A DNA stretch of 64,000 nucleotides from JANQTF01 sp041741415 (lineage in GTDB: Bacteria; Bacteroidota; Bacteroidia; J057). The position numbers and the translations under genes are program-made. The stretch spans positions 62,001-126,000 of the forward strand of contig JBGSKC010000042.1 of assembly GCA_041741415.1 (NCBI GenBank), in the 5' to 3' direction. This document shows positions 54,598 to 63,706 of this stretch, piece after piece; within the stretch, counting starts at the first letter, position 1; each line of letters starts with the position of its first letter. Under the pieces are notes generated by a model, which ran no database searches, was not told the origin of the DNA, and was given only the letters and a program-made list of their open reading frames with translations.

Positions 54598-54724
54598 TCT
54601 GGCTTCTCTCAGCGGAGCGGTCTGACTTCTGACAGCGAAGCGGTCTGGCTTCTGACAGCGAAGCGATCTGACTTCTGACAGCGAAGCGATCTGGCTTCTG
54701 ACAGCGGAGCGGTCTGACTTCTCG
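54598..54724. repeat. 23-bp tandem repeat array
   Basis: Unit GCGGTCTGACTTCTGACAGC plus GAA. Full units at 54617-54639, 54640-54662, 54663-54685 and 54686-54708, preceded by a degenerate unit and followed by a partial one. Units differ only at A/G positions (GCGG/GCGA, TGAC/TGGC, GCGAA/GCGGA). It lies 4 bases downstream of the lipoprotein stop. Confidence 0.9.
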
Positions 54725-54727
54725 CCT

Positions 54728-55627
54728 CTAGTTGATCTCGATAACGAGGTACTTGGAGGCCTGCCAGAAGCGGCGTGCGTCGGTGATTTTCAGGGAAGCA
54801 ACTTCGCCACCTTCTTCCACCAGGGTATAAGAATCCGTGGGGTGTGGGGTGAGAACTTTGGCTTTCTTTGTGCCGATCGGGATGGAGCTCACCTGGGTGA
54901 TGTCGATCCGGGTGAAGGACTGGGAATTAAAATTGGTAGCCAGGCGGTTGCCATCGGTAACACCGGAGCGCTTCAATTCGCGACCTTCAGCAGCGAGGTA
55001 ATAGGCTGTGTTGAGGGCTTCTGTCTGGGCAGAAATGGTCTGCGACTGGTTGCTCATCGTCGCTTCCTGCTCCTGAATGCGGGCAGACTGCTGCTCTCGG
55101 AGAGAAGCGAGCGTAGAGTTGACTTCAGAGAGGGTGTCGATGCGGCTGTTCAGGTCGCCGATGGCCAGGTTCAGGTTTTCAAGCTGGCTTTTCAGGCTGG
55201 CTACTTCAGCATCACGCTCTTCAAGCTGACGCTTCAGGCGGCTCACAGCCCGGCGAAGTTGGCTCGACTCGCCCTCTGCAGCTTCCAACTGGCTTGTCAG
55301 GTTGGAAATGATTTCGCGGTTGTCGGCCAGCAGTTCGTTGATCATCTGGATGTCGGCCAGTACCTGCTCCTTGCTTTCTCCCTCCATTTCGGTGCCACTG
55401 GTGGCAGCAGTCGAAACAAGGTTTTCGCGCTCCTTGATCAGGGAGAGGTTGTCTTCAAACTGGTTGAATGCAGACAGCATTTCGTTGAGAACAGAGTCCT
55501 GGCGGGCTTTTTCGCTGGCCAATGACTGGTTTTGGGCTTGGAGTTGCTCCAACTTTTCCTTGTTGCAGGAAGACAATGTGATGGCCGAGGCCAGGATGGC
55601 CACGAGGCCAATGATTTTGGGGTTCAT
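54728..55627 (-). CDS. Coiled-coil lipoprotein of unknown function
   Basis: 299 residues. Signal with lipobox LSSC (lipidated C21), then two long coiled-coil tracts at about 22-75 and 85-205 (RRAVSRLKRQLEERDAEVAS), then a globular end (RIDITQVSSIPIGTKKAKVL ... LKITDARRFWQASKYLVIEI). Proteins with this layout are common in Bacteroidota genomes but uncharacterised. The coiled coil could bridge the membrane and the wall. It is monocistronic, with the tandem repeat and terminator downstream. Confidence 0.88.
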   Translation of the reverse strand: MNPKIIGLVAILASAITLSSCNKEKLEQLQAQNQSLASEKARQDSVLNEMLSAFNQFEDNLSLIKERENLVSTAATSGTEMEGESKEQVLADIQMINELLADNREIISNLTSQLEAAEGESSQLRRAVSRLKRQLEERDAEVASLKSQLENLNLAIGDLNSRIDTLSEVNSTLASLREQQSARIQEQEATMSNQSQTISAQTEALNTAYYLAAEGRELKRSGVTDGNRLATNFNSQSFTRIDITQVSSIPIGTKKAKVLTPHPTDSYTLVEEGGEVASLKITDARRFWQASKYLVIEIN

Positions 55628-55855
55628 AGGAAAATGATTGATGTCCGTGAACTCGGGCCAACGGGAAGCTGGGGGAAGTCCCGCTTACGTGGCCCTTGCT
55701 TTACAACAGGCAAAGGAAAGACCATTTCACCACAAATCATTAGTTGGCTGATTATCAATTTATTAAGTTCGCGCTTTTGGTCAATGTTTTTATCGATTTG
55801 GGAAAAATTATAAATAATTCTCAAAATGGGAAATTTTTCTCTGTTCTTTTTCCTG

Positions 55856-55863
55856 TACTTTTG
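55856..55863 (+). promoter_or_regulatory. -7 promoter element for murB
   Basis: TACTTTTG is a full match to TAnnTTTG, 19 bases before the murB ATG. Upstream sequence is AT-rich without a clear TTG at the right distance. Confidence 0.5.
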
Positions 55864-55882
55864 CCCACAAACTCATTTCTTC

Positions 55883-56899
55883 ATGCCTTACCTCCAGGAA
55901 AACGCTTCTCTCGCTTCCTTGCACACCTTTGGCTTTGACGTCCATGCCCGCTGGCTGCTTTCCATTCAGAGTCTTCAGGAAGCTGTTGAGTTCTTGGCCG
56001 ATAACCGGGGAGCTCAGCGGCCTCTTCTCATTTTGGGCGGGGGGTCTAATGTACTTTTTCAGGCAGATTATCCTGGCGTTGTGCTGAGGAACGAAATTCC
56101 CGGAATCGAATGCCTGGGGCAAGAAGGCAATGAGGTGCTCGTAGCTGCCGGGGCTGGTGTTTCCTGGCATGGCCTGGTGATGCACTGCCTCGACCAGGGC
56201 TGGTTTGGCCTTGAAAACCTCTCCCTCATCCCCGGCACCGTGGGCGCAGCACCCATTCAAAATATTGGCGCCTACGGCATAGAAATCAAAGACTCCTTCG
56301 AATACCTCGAATCTCTTCATCTCGATACGCTCCAGGTTCGCCGCTTTTCAAACAAAGATTGCGCATTTGGCTATCGCGACAGCTACTTTAAGCGGAAAGG
56401 TGCCGGGAAATACCTCATTACGAAGGTCGTTTTTCGCTTGAGCCTCCAACCCGATGTCAACCTCAGCTACGCCGCACTTAAAGAAGCACTGGCACATGTC
56501 CCTGGGCCTGTTAGCCCGCGCCAGGTGAGCGAAGCCGTCATCGCCATTCGCCAAAGTAAGCTCCCCGACCCGGCGATCATTGGCAACGCAGGTTCCTTTT
56601 TTAAAAACCCCGAAGTGGCCATGGCGCATTTTCAAACCATTCGCCAAACCTACCCTGATATCCCTTCCTTTCCCGTTGACGAACAACAGGTCAAAATTCC
56701 GGCGGCATGGCTCATACAAACCTGTGGCTGGAAGGGCTTTCGCCGTGGCCAGATCGGCGTACACGATAAACAAGCCCTTGTGCTGGTCAACCACGGCGGA
56801 GGTTCCGGTGCACAGTTGGTTGCACTCTCCGGGGAAATCATGGAATCTGTCTTTACCCGCTTCGGCATTCAGCTGGAGCGGGAAGTGAGGATTGTGTAA
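55883..56899 (+). CDS. murB: UDP-N-acetylenolpyruvoylglucosamine reductase MurB
   Basis: FAD- and NADPH-dependent enzyme making UDP-MurNAc for peptidoglycan. The 338-residue product is of the type I (E. coli-like) length. Motifs are the N-terminal LHTFGFDVHA, FAD loop LILGGGSNVLF, LSLIPGTVGAAPIQNIGAYG, the catalytic region FGYRDSYFK, the serine in GNAGSFFKNPEV and the final VHDKQALVLVNHGG. ATG 55883 is chosen, as the upstream in-frame stretch from 55826 overlaps the promoter. Confidence 0.96.
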   Translation: MPYLQENASLASLHTFGFDVHARWLLSIQSLQEAVEFLADNRGAQRPLLILGGGSNVLFQADYPGVVLRNEIPGIECLGQEGNEVLVAAGAGVSWHGLVMHCLDQGWFGLENLSLIPGTVGAAPIQNIGAYGIEIKDSFEYLESLHLDTLQVRRFSNKDCAFGYRDSYFKRKGAGKYLITKVVFRLSLQPDVNLSYAALKEALAHVPGPVSPRQVSEAVIAIRQSKLPDPAIIGNAGSFFKNPEVAMAHFQTIRQTYPDIPSFPVDEQQVKIPAAWLIQTCGWKGFRRGQIGVHDKQALVLVNHGGGSGAQLVALSGEIMESVFTRFGIQLEREVRIV

Positions 56900-56915
56900 C
56901 CGGGGCAAGCCAGCA

Positions 56916-57689
56916 TTATTTTTTGCTCAAAATCGTTTCACCCCGATCGCCATATCCATTTTCCCACCGATATCGCAGCCTCCCGTTACCCAGGTCTTCG
57001 CCGGTTCCCCAAAGCTCGTCGCCCCATTGATCCAGGTGGAGTGGCAGGGCCAGGGTGCCGCAGGAATCTGTAAGCAGGCCCGACTCCGGTTTCCCCGACC
57101 AGATCAAAGGATACATTCCACCTGTTAGCTCGGATACCTCGTATCTGCCCGGACCGATAGATTCTACGTTCACGTCGTATCGCAGGGTGTCAAAGACGCC
57201 GCCGCCGCCTGGGCCCGACTTGCCAGTGGTGAGTGCCAGATAATCACCCGCCAGGTTTGAAGAACATCCGGCAGTAAAAACGATTGGTTCTGCCTCCTGA
57301 ACTGCCTGCGCAGGCTCGGCAACCAGGTAAAAAGTCACTTCGTCACCTTTTCTCCAACTGGCAGGATCGAACCCTGGCCAGTCGGCTTCCAAATCCTCCA
57401 GGGTGTATCGAACCCTGAAAGGAAAACTGGTAACGACCTGTTGAACAGATCGAAACTCCCCGTTCCAGGATTTTTCAACCCGAACAAATTGGAGAGATTT
57501 TCCTTCTGGCAGCAGCAGATCCACCAAAAACGACACTTCCGAATCAGGATTGCGGAGGTCGAGCTCTCCCTGAGCCTGATATGCCACTAAAGTCACCTCA
57601 CGAACAGTGGGCGGGGCCTCTGGAAGCCCGCAGGAAGCCAGCAGAAGCAGGGAGGCCAGCAGCCCCAACCATGTCAGGCGATAAATCAT
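56916..57689 (-). CDS. SusC/SusD-associated lipoprotein of unknown function
   Basis: 257 residues with a lipobox (LLLASC, lipidated C20). The N-terminal part is a beta-sandwich (VSFLVDLLLPEGKSLQFVRV). The C-terminal part begins CSSNLAGDYLALTTG and contains YEVSELTGGMYPLIWSG, a layout seen in lipoproteins encoded after SusCD pairs in marine and freshwater Bacteroidota. It follows susD on the same strand after a terminator-like hairpin, so it may be expressed at a lower level. Ligand and role are unknown. Confidence 0.8.
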   Translation of the reverse strand: MIYRLTWLGLLASLLLLASCGLPEAPPTVREVTLVAYQAQGELDLRNPDSEVSFLVDLLLPEGKSLQFVRVEKSWNGEFRSVQQVVTSFPFRVRYTLEDLEADWPGFDPASWRKGDEVTFYLVAEPAQAVQEAEPIVFTAGCSSNLAGDYLALTTGKSGPGGGGVFDTLRYDVNVESIGPGRYEVSELTGGMYPLIWSGKPESGLLTDSCGTLALPLHLDQWGDELWGTGEDLGNGRLRYRWENGYGDRGETILSKK

Positions 57690-57700
57690 GAAGGAAATAT

Positions 57701-57731
57701 ACAAAAAAGCCCTCCACGTGGGAGGGCTTTC
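57701..57731 (-). terminator. Terminator or attenuator after susD
   Basis: On the minus strand AAAGCCCTCCCACGTGGAGG continues to GGCTTTTTTG: a strong stem followed by T6. It lies between susD and the downstream lipoprotein gene. Confidence 0.8.
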
Positions 57732-57755
57732 CTAAGATCGATTTTGATCATTCGA

Positions 57756-59099
57756 TCAATAACCGGGATTCTGAACGAGGTTCGGGTTCCGGTCGATGTC
57801 TCGCTGGGGCAATGGCCACAGGTCGTCGGTAGGCGCTTCGTAGCCGAGGGGGCCCAGCACGGTAGTGGCAAGACCGCGACGGCGCAGGTCCCAAAGGCGC
57901 TGAGGGCCTTCAAAAGCCAGTTCCTTCCATTTTTCTGTGAGCACCAGGTCCACGTAGTTGCCGGCATCCAGGGTCACATCAGCCAATCCTGCACGGGTGC
58001 GGATGGTGTTGAGGTAAGTGGTGGCCTTGGCAAAGTCGTTGGTAGCACCAGCGGCTTCAGCTGCGATCAGGTACATTTCAGCAAAGCGAATGAAATACAG
58101 CGGGTCGGTACCAGCTGCGATATCACTATACTTGATGTTGAAAGGAGTGCCTGGCACTGAGGTGGTGTCGATGGTGGCAGAAAAACGGTTGTCATCTGAA
58201 GTAAAGGCTGCGATCAGGTTGGCAGACGGAGAAATAGACAAGCGTCCTCCCAATGCGGCAGGGAAGTAGAAGAAGGCATTGGAGTTTCCGTCCACCGTGG
58301 TGAAGTTGAGGTACCAAATGGCTTCAGAACTGCCCGTAGTGAAGGCATCGCCGAAAGTAGGTTCGAGCGAGTAATCACCACTGTTGATCAGGGCTTCTGC
58401 CTTAGCCAGGGCATTGGCATAGTCGCCGACGCCAAGGTATGCGCGAGCCAGCATGGCAGAAGCTGCATTCTGAGTGGCACGAACAGCTCCGCTTGTCTGG
58501 AGGTTTGTTTCGGCAAACTGCAGGTCGGCAATGATCTGGTCAAGGATGGCTGTTGTGCTGCTGTTGGGAACCTGCAGGGCTTCGTCGGTTACTTCCCGGG
58601 TAGGGGTGGTAATGAGCGGAACAGCACCCCAGTTGTTCACCAGGTACCAGTAGCAATAAGCGCGCATAAACCTGACCTCTCCGAGGAAGGAGTTGATGGT
58701 TTCTGGTGTCAGGCCAGCGTCATCAAAGCCACCTGCCGACAGAGCGTCGATCACGTTGTTGGCCTCATTGATGATGTCGTAGATGTCTGAGAAAACAGCC
58801 GCCATGGTGGTGTTCGCAGGGAACACGTTGAATTGGCTGAATTCCAGGCGGGTTGGGAAAGTGCCTGTAAAGGCAGCTTCGTCGGAGAAATACTGGTTGT
58901 TGGAGAGCCAGCCATCGAAGGCCAGGTCTGCATCCTGCATTTCACTGTACACCCCAAACACAGCAGCTTTAGCTGAGGCGAGGTTGGTAATGGCGGTGGC
59001 GGAAGGCACCGAGTTCTTCGGCGAGTACTCCAGCTTGGCGCAGCTACTCACAAGCAGCAAGGCGGCCACCGGGAGGGTATATGCCAGAAATTTTTTCAT
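57756..59099 (-). CDS. SusD/RagB-family nutrient-binding lipoprotein
   Basis: 447 residues. Lipobox LLVSSC fixes ATG 59099 (lipidated C18). The family N-terminus (ATAITNLASAKAAVFGVYSE), the helical TPR core (EVRFMRAYCYWYLVNNWGAV) and the C-terminus (ATTYLNTIRTRAGLADVTL, LTEKWKELAFEGPQRLWDLR, PLPQRDIDRNPNLVQNPGY) are all present. It caps the SusC channel encoded just upstream and captures glycans or peptides; specificity is not evident. Confidence 0.95.
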   Translation of the reverse strand: MKKFLAYTLPVAALLLVSSCAKLEYSPKNSVPSATAITNLASAKAAVFGVYSEMQDADLAFDGWLSNNQYFSDEAAFTGTFPTRLEFSQFNVFPANTTMAAVFSDIYDIINEANNVIDALSAGGFDDAGLTPETINSFLGEVRFMRAYCYWYLVNNWGAVPLITTPTREVTDEALQVPNSSTTAILDQIIADLQFAETNLQTSGAVRATQNAASAMLARAYLGVGDYANALAKAEALINSGDYSLEPTFGDAFTTGSSEAIWYLNFTTVDGNSNAFFYFPAALGGRLSISPSANLIAAFTSDDNRFSATIDTTSVPGTPFNIKYSDIAAGTDPLYFIRFAEMYLIAAEAAGATNDFAKATTYLNTIRTRAGLADVTLDAGNYVDLVLTEKWKELAFEGPQRLWDLRRRGLATTVLGPLGYEAPTDDLWPLPQRDIDRNPNLVQNPGY

Positions 59100-59176
59100 G
59101 ACGATTCTTTTCTTGTTAAAAAAAGGCTTCACAGGCCCTCAGGATGGATCTCCGGAGGTCGGCGGTGAAGGCCTCA

Positions 59177-62100
59177 TTAGAAAGTGAGGTTGATACCGCC
59201 AGAGTGAATACGTGCTTGCGGATAGGTAAGGAAGTCGGTACCGAGGGAGGTATTGCTACCATCGAAGGTATTGACTTCAGGGTCGAACCAGCTGTAGTTG
59301 GTGAAGGTGAGCAGGTTTTGACCGGCATAGTAGATCCGGATGTTGCTCAGGCCCAACGCGTTGGTGACAGCTGATGGCAGGGTGTAGGAGAAGGTCACCG
59401 TCTTGAGGCGAATGTAGGAACCATCCTCTACGAAACGGTCGGAGTCGCGGCGGTTGTTGTTGGGGTCGCCCCACACAGCACGGGGGAAGCGGGCATCGTT
59501 GTGTGCATTGCTTCCAGCCTGCCAGCGCTCGTCGTAAATCCGTTGGGTTTGGTTGAACACGGAGTTCATCCCTTCAGAGAACACAGTGTTGTTGTTGAAG
59601 ATTTCATTTCCATAAGAATACTGGAGGAAGAAATCAAGCACAAAACCGTTCCACTCGAGGCGATTGGTCAGGCCTCCAACAAAGTCGGGCTGGGCAGATC
59701 CAATGTAGTCGCGGTCGGCATCGTTGATCACGTTGTCGCCATTCAAATCTTTAAATTTGATGTCGCCGGGGCGTGTTCCGCTCACCTGGAAAGCAGAGTT
59801 GGTAATTTCTTCCTGGCTCTGGAAAATACCGTCAGTAACGTAGCCATAGAAAGAACCGATTGACTGGCCTTCAGCGATTCGGTTGGCGAAGCCCACGTCG
59901 ATGGGGTCGTCGTTGTACAGTTCAACCACCTCATTGCGAATTTGGGAGATGTTAAAGCCGGTTTCCCAGCTAAAAGCTCCTACAAAATTCCGGGTGTTGA
60001 TCTGGAACTCAAAACCGGTGTTGCTCACAGATCCGATGTTCTCCAATACAGACACGAAGCCGGAAGTCGTTGGGATCGGACGGTTCAACAGCACATCGGT
60101 GGTGAGCTTGGAGAAATAGTCGAAGTTACCGTAGATCCGGTTATTGAGAATGGTAAAGTCCAGGCCAATGTTGGTTTGGCTGGTTTCCTCCCAGCGCAGA
60201 TTGGGGTTCCCCAATTGGGTGGGCGAGATACCTGGCTGGTCGAGGTAGTTGGCACCGCCACCATACAGCTGCAGAGCAGAGAAGTTACCGATGTTGTTAT
60301 TACCAGTTACTCCCCAGCTGGCGCGCAGCTTCAGATCGTTAAAGAAGGTCACATTTTGCATGAACGACTCGCTGGAAATTCTCCAGGCAGCAGAAGCAGC
60401 AGGGAAGTATCCAAACTTGTTGCCCTCACCGAAGCGGCTGGAGCCGTCGGCACGGAAGGTCAGCTGCACAATGTAGCGCTCATCGAAGTTGTAGCGCAGG
60501 TTTCCGAAGTAGGAGGTCAACCCGTCAATGGTGTAATTGGCAGATGCACCTTGCACTGAGGCACCGGCATCCAGGGTCGTGAAGCTGGAGGTTGGATAGT
60601 CCGTCACCTGAGCGGAAATCTGCTCAATTTTGTTCTCCTGCATCCCGAAACCAGCAACAGCAGAGAGGTTGCTCTTGCCGAAGTCTTTGTTGTAGTTGAT
60701 GGTATAGTCGGTTACCCAACGGGCATTCACAGTTTGGCCAACGAACCCAAAGCCATTTGAGCCCCTTGCAGACACCAATGCAGCAGGTTCATAAATTTCT
60801 TCCCGGAAGTTCAGGTTATCCACACCCAGGCTTGCGCGGAGGGAAAGACCTGGCAGAAACTCATATTCACCATACCAGTTCCCAATGATACGATTGGTGA
60901 CCGCGTTGTTTTGGTAAATGGTCGTAGCTGCCACAGGGTTTTCCAGTCCATAGCCCGAAGCGTAAGTGCCGTCTTCGTTAAAGATGGGAATATCCGGAGG
61001 CAACAAAATGGAAGTGGAAACAGCACCGTAGATGTTGTTATCGTTCTGAACACGACCTGCATCGGAGGTGACATAGTTCATGTTCATGCCGAACTTGAAG
61101 CGATCCGAAACTGTGTGTTCGATGTTTAAGCGACCGCTGATCCGTTGATAATCGGAACCAGTCACAATCCCGTTGTTGTTGTGATAGGTCAATGAGGAAT
61201 AAAAGCTGGTTTTGATGTTTCCGCCGGAAATGGCCAGGGTGTTGTCGGTCACGTTACCCTGGCGGAAGATTTCGTCCTGCCAGAACACATCACCAGTTCC
61301 TTTCGCAATTCCGAGCCCATCAGCCAGCACGCCAAAGCGGGCGAATGCCGCAGAGTCGAGCAGCTCATAATATTGGTCGGCATTCAGCATCGGAACCTTT
61401 TTCCAGGCTTCCTGCACACCATAGGAAGAGCTCAGGGTTACTTTGGTAGAGCCACGGGCTCCTTTTTTGGTGGTAATGAGCACCACACCGTTGGCACCGC
61501 GCGAACCATAAATGGCAGCTGTCGATGCATCTTTCAGCACCTCAATCGACTCGATGTCATTGGGGTTGATGTCGGCCAATGCATTGGTTCCAGCGTTACC
61601 CACCTCGTTCTGGGAAAAGGAACCATCAATGATGGGCACTCCGTCCACGACAAACAAAGGCTGGTTGGAAGCTGAAATGGAGGTTGAGCCACGCACACGC
61701 ACGTCGATCCCGCCACCTGGCGTACCAGAGTTTTTGGTCACCTGCACACCGGCAGCACGGCCCTGAAGGGCGTTTTGAATGCCTACATCCGGAACATCCA
61801 CCAGCACATCACCGGAAACCGAAGACACTGAGCCGGTGAGGTCTTTGCGCTTGGAAGCGCCGAAACCTGTCACCACGACTTCTTCCAGCTGGAAGGCATC
61901 TTCTTCGAGGCTCACATTGATACGGGAGCCGGAGATCTCCAACTCAACCGTTACGTAGCCAACATAGCTGAAAACCAACACGTTTCCACCTTCCGGGACC
62001 TGGAGGTTGTAGCCACCAGATGCATCGGTAAACATACCGCTGGTAGTCCCTTTTACAATCACAGCCACACCCTCAACAGGCTGGCCATTTGCAGCATCCG

Positions 62101-62185
62101 TGACAGTGCCGGAAACTGTGCGCTGCGCCCACACTGCGGGTAGCGCAAAGCCCAATACTGCGAGGAATAAAAATAAACGTTTCAT
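59177..62185 (-). CDS. SusC/RagA-family TonB-linked outer-membrane transporter
   Basis: 1002 residues. Signal peptide (KRLFLFLAVLGFALPAVWAQ), carboxypeptidase-regulatory-like domain (VSGTVTDAANGQPVEGVAVI), TonB-box region (LEEVVVTGFGASKRKDLTGS) and plug with VRGSTSISASNQPLFVVDGV and the SusC signature ATAAIYGSRGANGVVLITTK (here STAAIYGSRGANGV). The barrel follows. It pairs with susD 77 bases downstream. No polysaccharide-degrading enzyme gene is adjacent, so it may serve peptides or a scattered regulon. ATG 62185 is preferred; 62197 is possible. Confidence 0.96.
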   Translation of the reverse strand: MKRLFLFLAVLGFALPAVWAQRTVSGTVTDAANGQPVEGVAVIVKGTTSGMFTDASGGYNLQVPEGGNVLVFSYVGYVTVELEISGSRINVSLEEDAFQLEEVVVTGFGASKRKDLTGSVSSVSGDVLVDVPDVGIQNALQGRAAGVQVTKNSGTPGGGIDVRVRGSTSISASNQPLFVVDGVPIIDGSFSQNEVGNAGTNALADINPNDIESIEVLKDASTAAIYGSRGANGVVLITTKKGARGSTKVTLSSSYGVQEAWKKVPMLNADQYYELLDSAAFARFGVLADGLGIAKGTGDVFWQDEIFRQGNVTDNTLAISGGNIKTSFYSSLTYHNNNGIVTGSDYQRISGRLNIEHTVSDRFKFGMNMNYVTSDAGRVQNDNNIYGAVSTSILLPPDIPIFNEDGTYASGYGLENPVAATTIYQNNAVTNRIIGNWYGEYEFLPGLSLRASLGVDNLNFREEIYEPAALVSARGSNGFGFVGQTVNARWVTDYTINYNKDFGKSNLSAVAGFGMQENKIEQISAQVTDYPTSSFTTLDAGASVQGASANYTIDGLTSYFGNLRYNFDERYIVQLTFRADGSSRFGEGNKFGYFPAASAAWRISSESFMQNVTFFNDLKLRASWGVTGNNNIGNFSALQLYGGGANYLDQPGISPTQLGNPNLRWEETSQTNIGLDFTILNNRIYGNFDYFSKLTTDVLLNRPIPTTSGFVSVLENIGSVSNTGFEFQINTRNFVGAFSWETGFNISQIRNEVVELYNDDPIDVGFANRIAEGQSIGSFYGYVTDGIFQSQEEITNSAFQVSGTRPGDIKFKDLNGDNVINDADRDYIGSAQPDFVGGLTNRLEWNGFVLDFFLQYSYGNEIFNNNTVFSEGMNSVFNQTQRIYDERWQAGSNAHNDARFPRAVWGDPNNNRRDSDRFVEDGSYIRLKTVTFSYTLPSAVTNALGLSNIRIYYAGQNLLTFTNYSWFDPEVNTFDGSNTSLGTDFLTYPQARIHSGGINLTF

Positions 62186-62661
62186 CAGAGAAAGCATTTG
62201 GTTTGACAATCAAGCATACCTGGAAAGAACATGAACCCGGTTCCAAAAAGCCCTGGCGGTTCAAAATCTTGATAAGCGGTTAAACATTAATTCTTTTTCA
62301 TATAAGAAGAGTTTCCTTCGCGGAAACTTCTCTGTTTGGGCAAAAAGAAGGCTGGGCACAGATGAAAGGACAAGCCAGCATAACTTTACCCTCATGAAAA
62401 AAGTTTTTCTTTTGTTGATCTTATGTTCACGATCAGGGTTAACGAATTCCAAGTTTAATAACCCTATTGCCTTCTGCAAAAATCAACGATGAAATTTTTG
62501 TGAAAGAAGCCTGAATACCAAAAAAAATCCTGAGGTGAACTCTCCTGGTTTTTCCCCTGACGCTAATTGCTTACCTTTGATCAACGGCTGGGCTGTTGCC
62601 TGCCATTCCACACAGCACAAGGGGCCCTGCCCCAACCCCTCACCAATCAAATCTGTTTTCT
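62186..62661. other. AT-rich divergent intergenic region, 476 bases
   Basis: Contains the leader of susC and the accD promoter. Much of 62280-62560 is AT-rich. A hairpin GTTTCC-TTCGC-GGAAAC lies at 62311-62327 within what would be the susC 5' leader. No small gene is convincing. Confidence 0.5.
62572..62579 (+). promoter_or_regulatory. -7 promoter element for accD
   Basis: TACCTTTG is a full match to TAnnTTTG, 82 bases upstream of the accD ATG. A T-rich stretch lies where the -33 box is expected. Confidence 0.5.
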
Positions 62662-63543
62662 ATGAGCTGGTTTAAGCGGGTTCAACAAAATATTCTCACC
62701 ACTACCGAGGAAAAAAATAATACGCCCGACGGGCTTTGGTCCAAGTGCCCCAACTGCAAAAAGCCGTTGAATACCCGGGAACTCAAAAAGAACGACCATG
62801 TCTGCCCAGACTGCGACCACCACATGAGGATCGGCAGCGAAGACTATTTTGAAATCTTGTTTGACGATTGCGCCTACCGTGAAATCGGACACAACATCGT
62901 CTCTGCCGACCCGCTTAAATTTCGCGATACCAAGAACTACCCCGACCGCCTCGCAGCTTCCTACCAGGATACTGGCCTGAGCGACGCCGTGCGCTCGGCC
63001 GTTGGCAGCGTGGAAGGCATGATTGTGGTCGTGTCGGCCATGGATTTTCGCTTCATCGGAGGTTCTATGGGCTCTGTGGTGGGTGCCCGCATCGCGGTGG
63101 CCATTGATGAGGCCATCCGGTTGCAGGCTCCGCTTCTCGTGATTTCCCGCAGCGGTGGCGCCCGCATGATGGAAGGTGCCCTCAGCCTCATGCAAATGGC
63201 CAAGATCAGCGCCAAGCTCACCCGCCTCGCGGAAGCCAAATTGCCCTACATTTCTCTGCTCACCGACCCCACAACCGGAGGTGTAACTGCCTCCTTCGCC
63301 ATGCTCGGCGACCTCAACATCGCAGAACCCAACGCCCTCATTGGCTTTGCCGGGCCGCGTGTCATCAAAGAAACCATTGGCAGAGACCTGCCAGAAGGCT
63401 TTCAGCGCTCCGAGTTCGTGCTGGAGCACGGGTTTCTTGACTTTATCGTTGACCGAAGAAAACTGAAGTCTCACCTGGGTGCCTCGCTTCGGATGCTTTC
63501 GCACCCGCAGGATGCTGAGCCATTGGTAGCTTCAGCTTCCTGA
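62662..63543 (+). CDS. accD: Acetyl-CoA carboxylase carboxyltransferase subunit beta
   Basis: Transfers carboxyl from biotin to acetyl-CoA to make malonyl-CoA. The 293-residue product has the N-terminal zinc ribbon (CPNC ... CPDC, residues about 30-52) and the crotonase-like core with VVVSAMDFRFIGGSMGSVVG, ISRSGGARMMEGALSLMQM and LTDPTTGGVTASFAMLGD. ATG 62662 gives the typical MSWFKR start. accA is not adjacent. A terminator follows. Confidence 0.97.
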   Translation: MSWFKRVQQNILTTTEEKNNTPDGLWSKCPNCKKPLNTRELKKNDHVCPDCDHHMRIGSEDYFEILFDDCAYREIGHNIVSADPLKFRDTKNYPDRLAASYQDTGLSDAVRSAVGSVEGMIVVVSAMDFRFIGGSMGSVVGARIAVAIDEAIRLQAPLLVISRSGGARMMEGALSLMQMAKISAKLTRLAEAKLPYISLLTDPTTGGVTASFAMLGDLNIAEPNALIGFAGPRVIKETIGRDLPEGFQRSEFVLEHGFLDFIVDRRKLKSHLGASLRMLSHPQDAEPLVASAS

Positions 63544-63568
63544 TAAACCACCACATCGAAAGTTTCTT

Positions 63569-63615
63569 ACCCTGGCGTCGCTTCCTCCCTGGCAGCAGCG
63601 CCAGGGTTTTTTTTT
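63569..63615 (+). terminator. accD terminator
   Basis: ACCCTGGCG pairs with CGCCAGGGT across a 21-base loop, followed by a run of nine T. Confidence 0.85.
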
Positions 63616-63640
63616 GCTGGCATTTTCGGGCTGTTTAACA

Positions 63641-63691
63641 AAAAAAACAGGAAACCCGCTGCGCCATACCACAACCGGTCTCCTGTTTTTT
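63641..63691 (-). terminator. Probable terminator of the thioredoxin gene
   Basis: On the minus strand AAAAAACAGGAGACCG pairs with one mismatch region to CGGGTTTCCTGTTTTTT, ending in a T-run. It lies 16 bases past the stop. Confidence 0.65.
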
Positions 63692-63706
63692 GCCTTGGAG
63701 CAGTAC

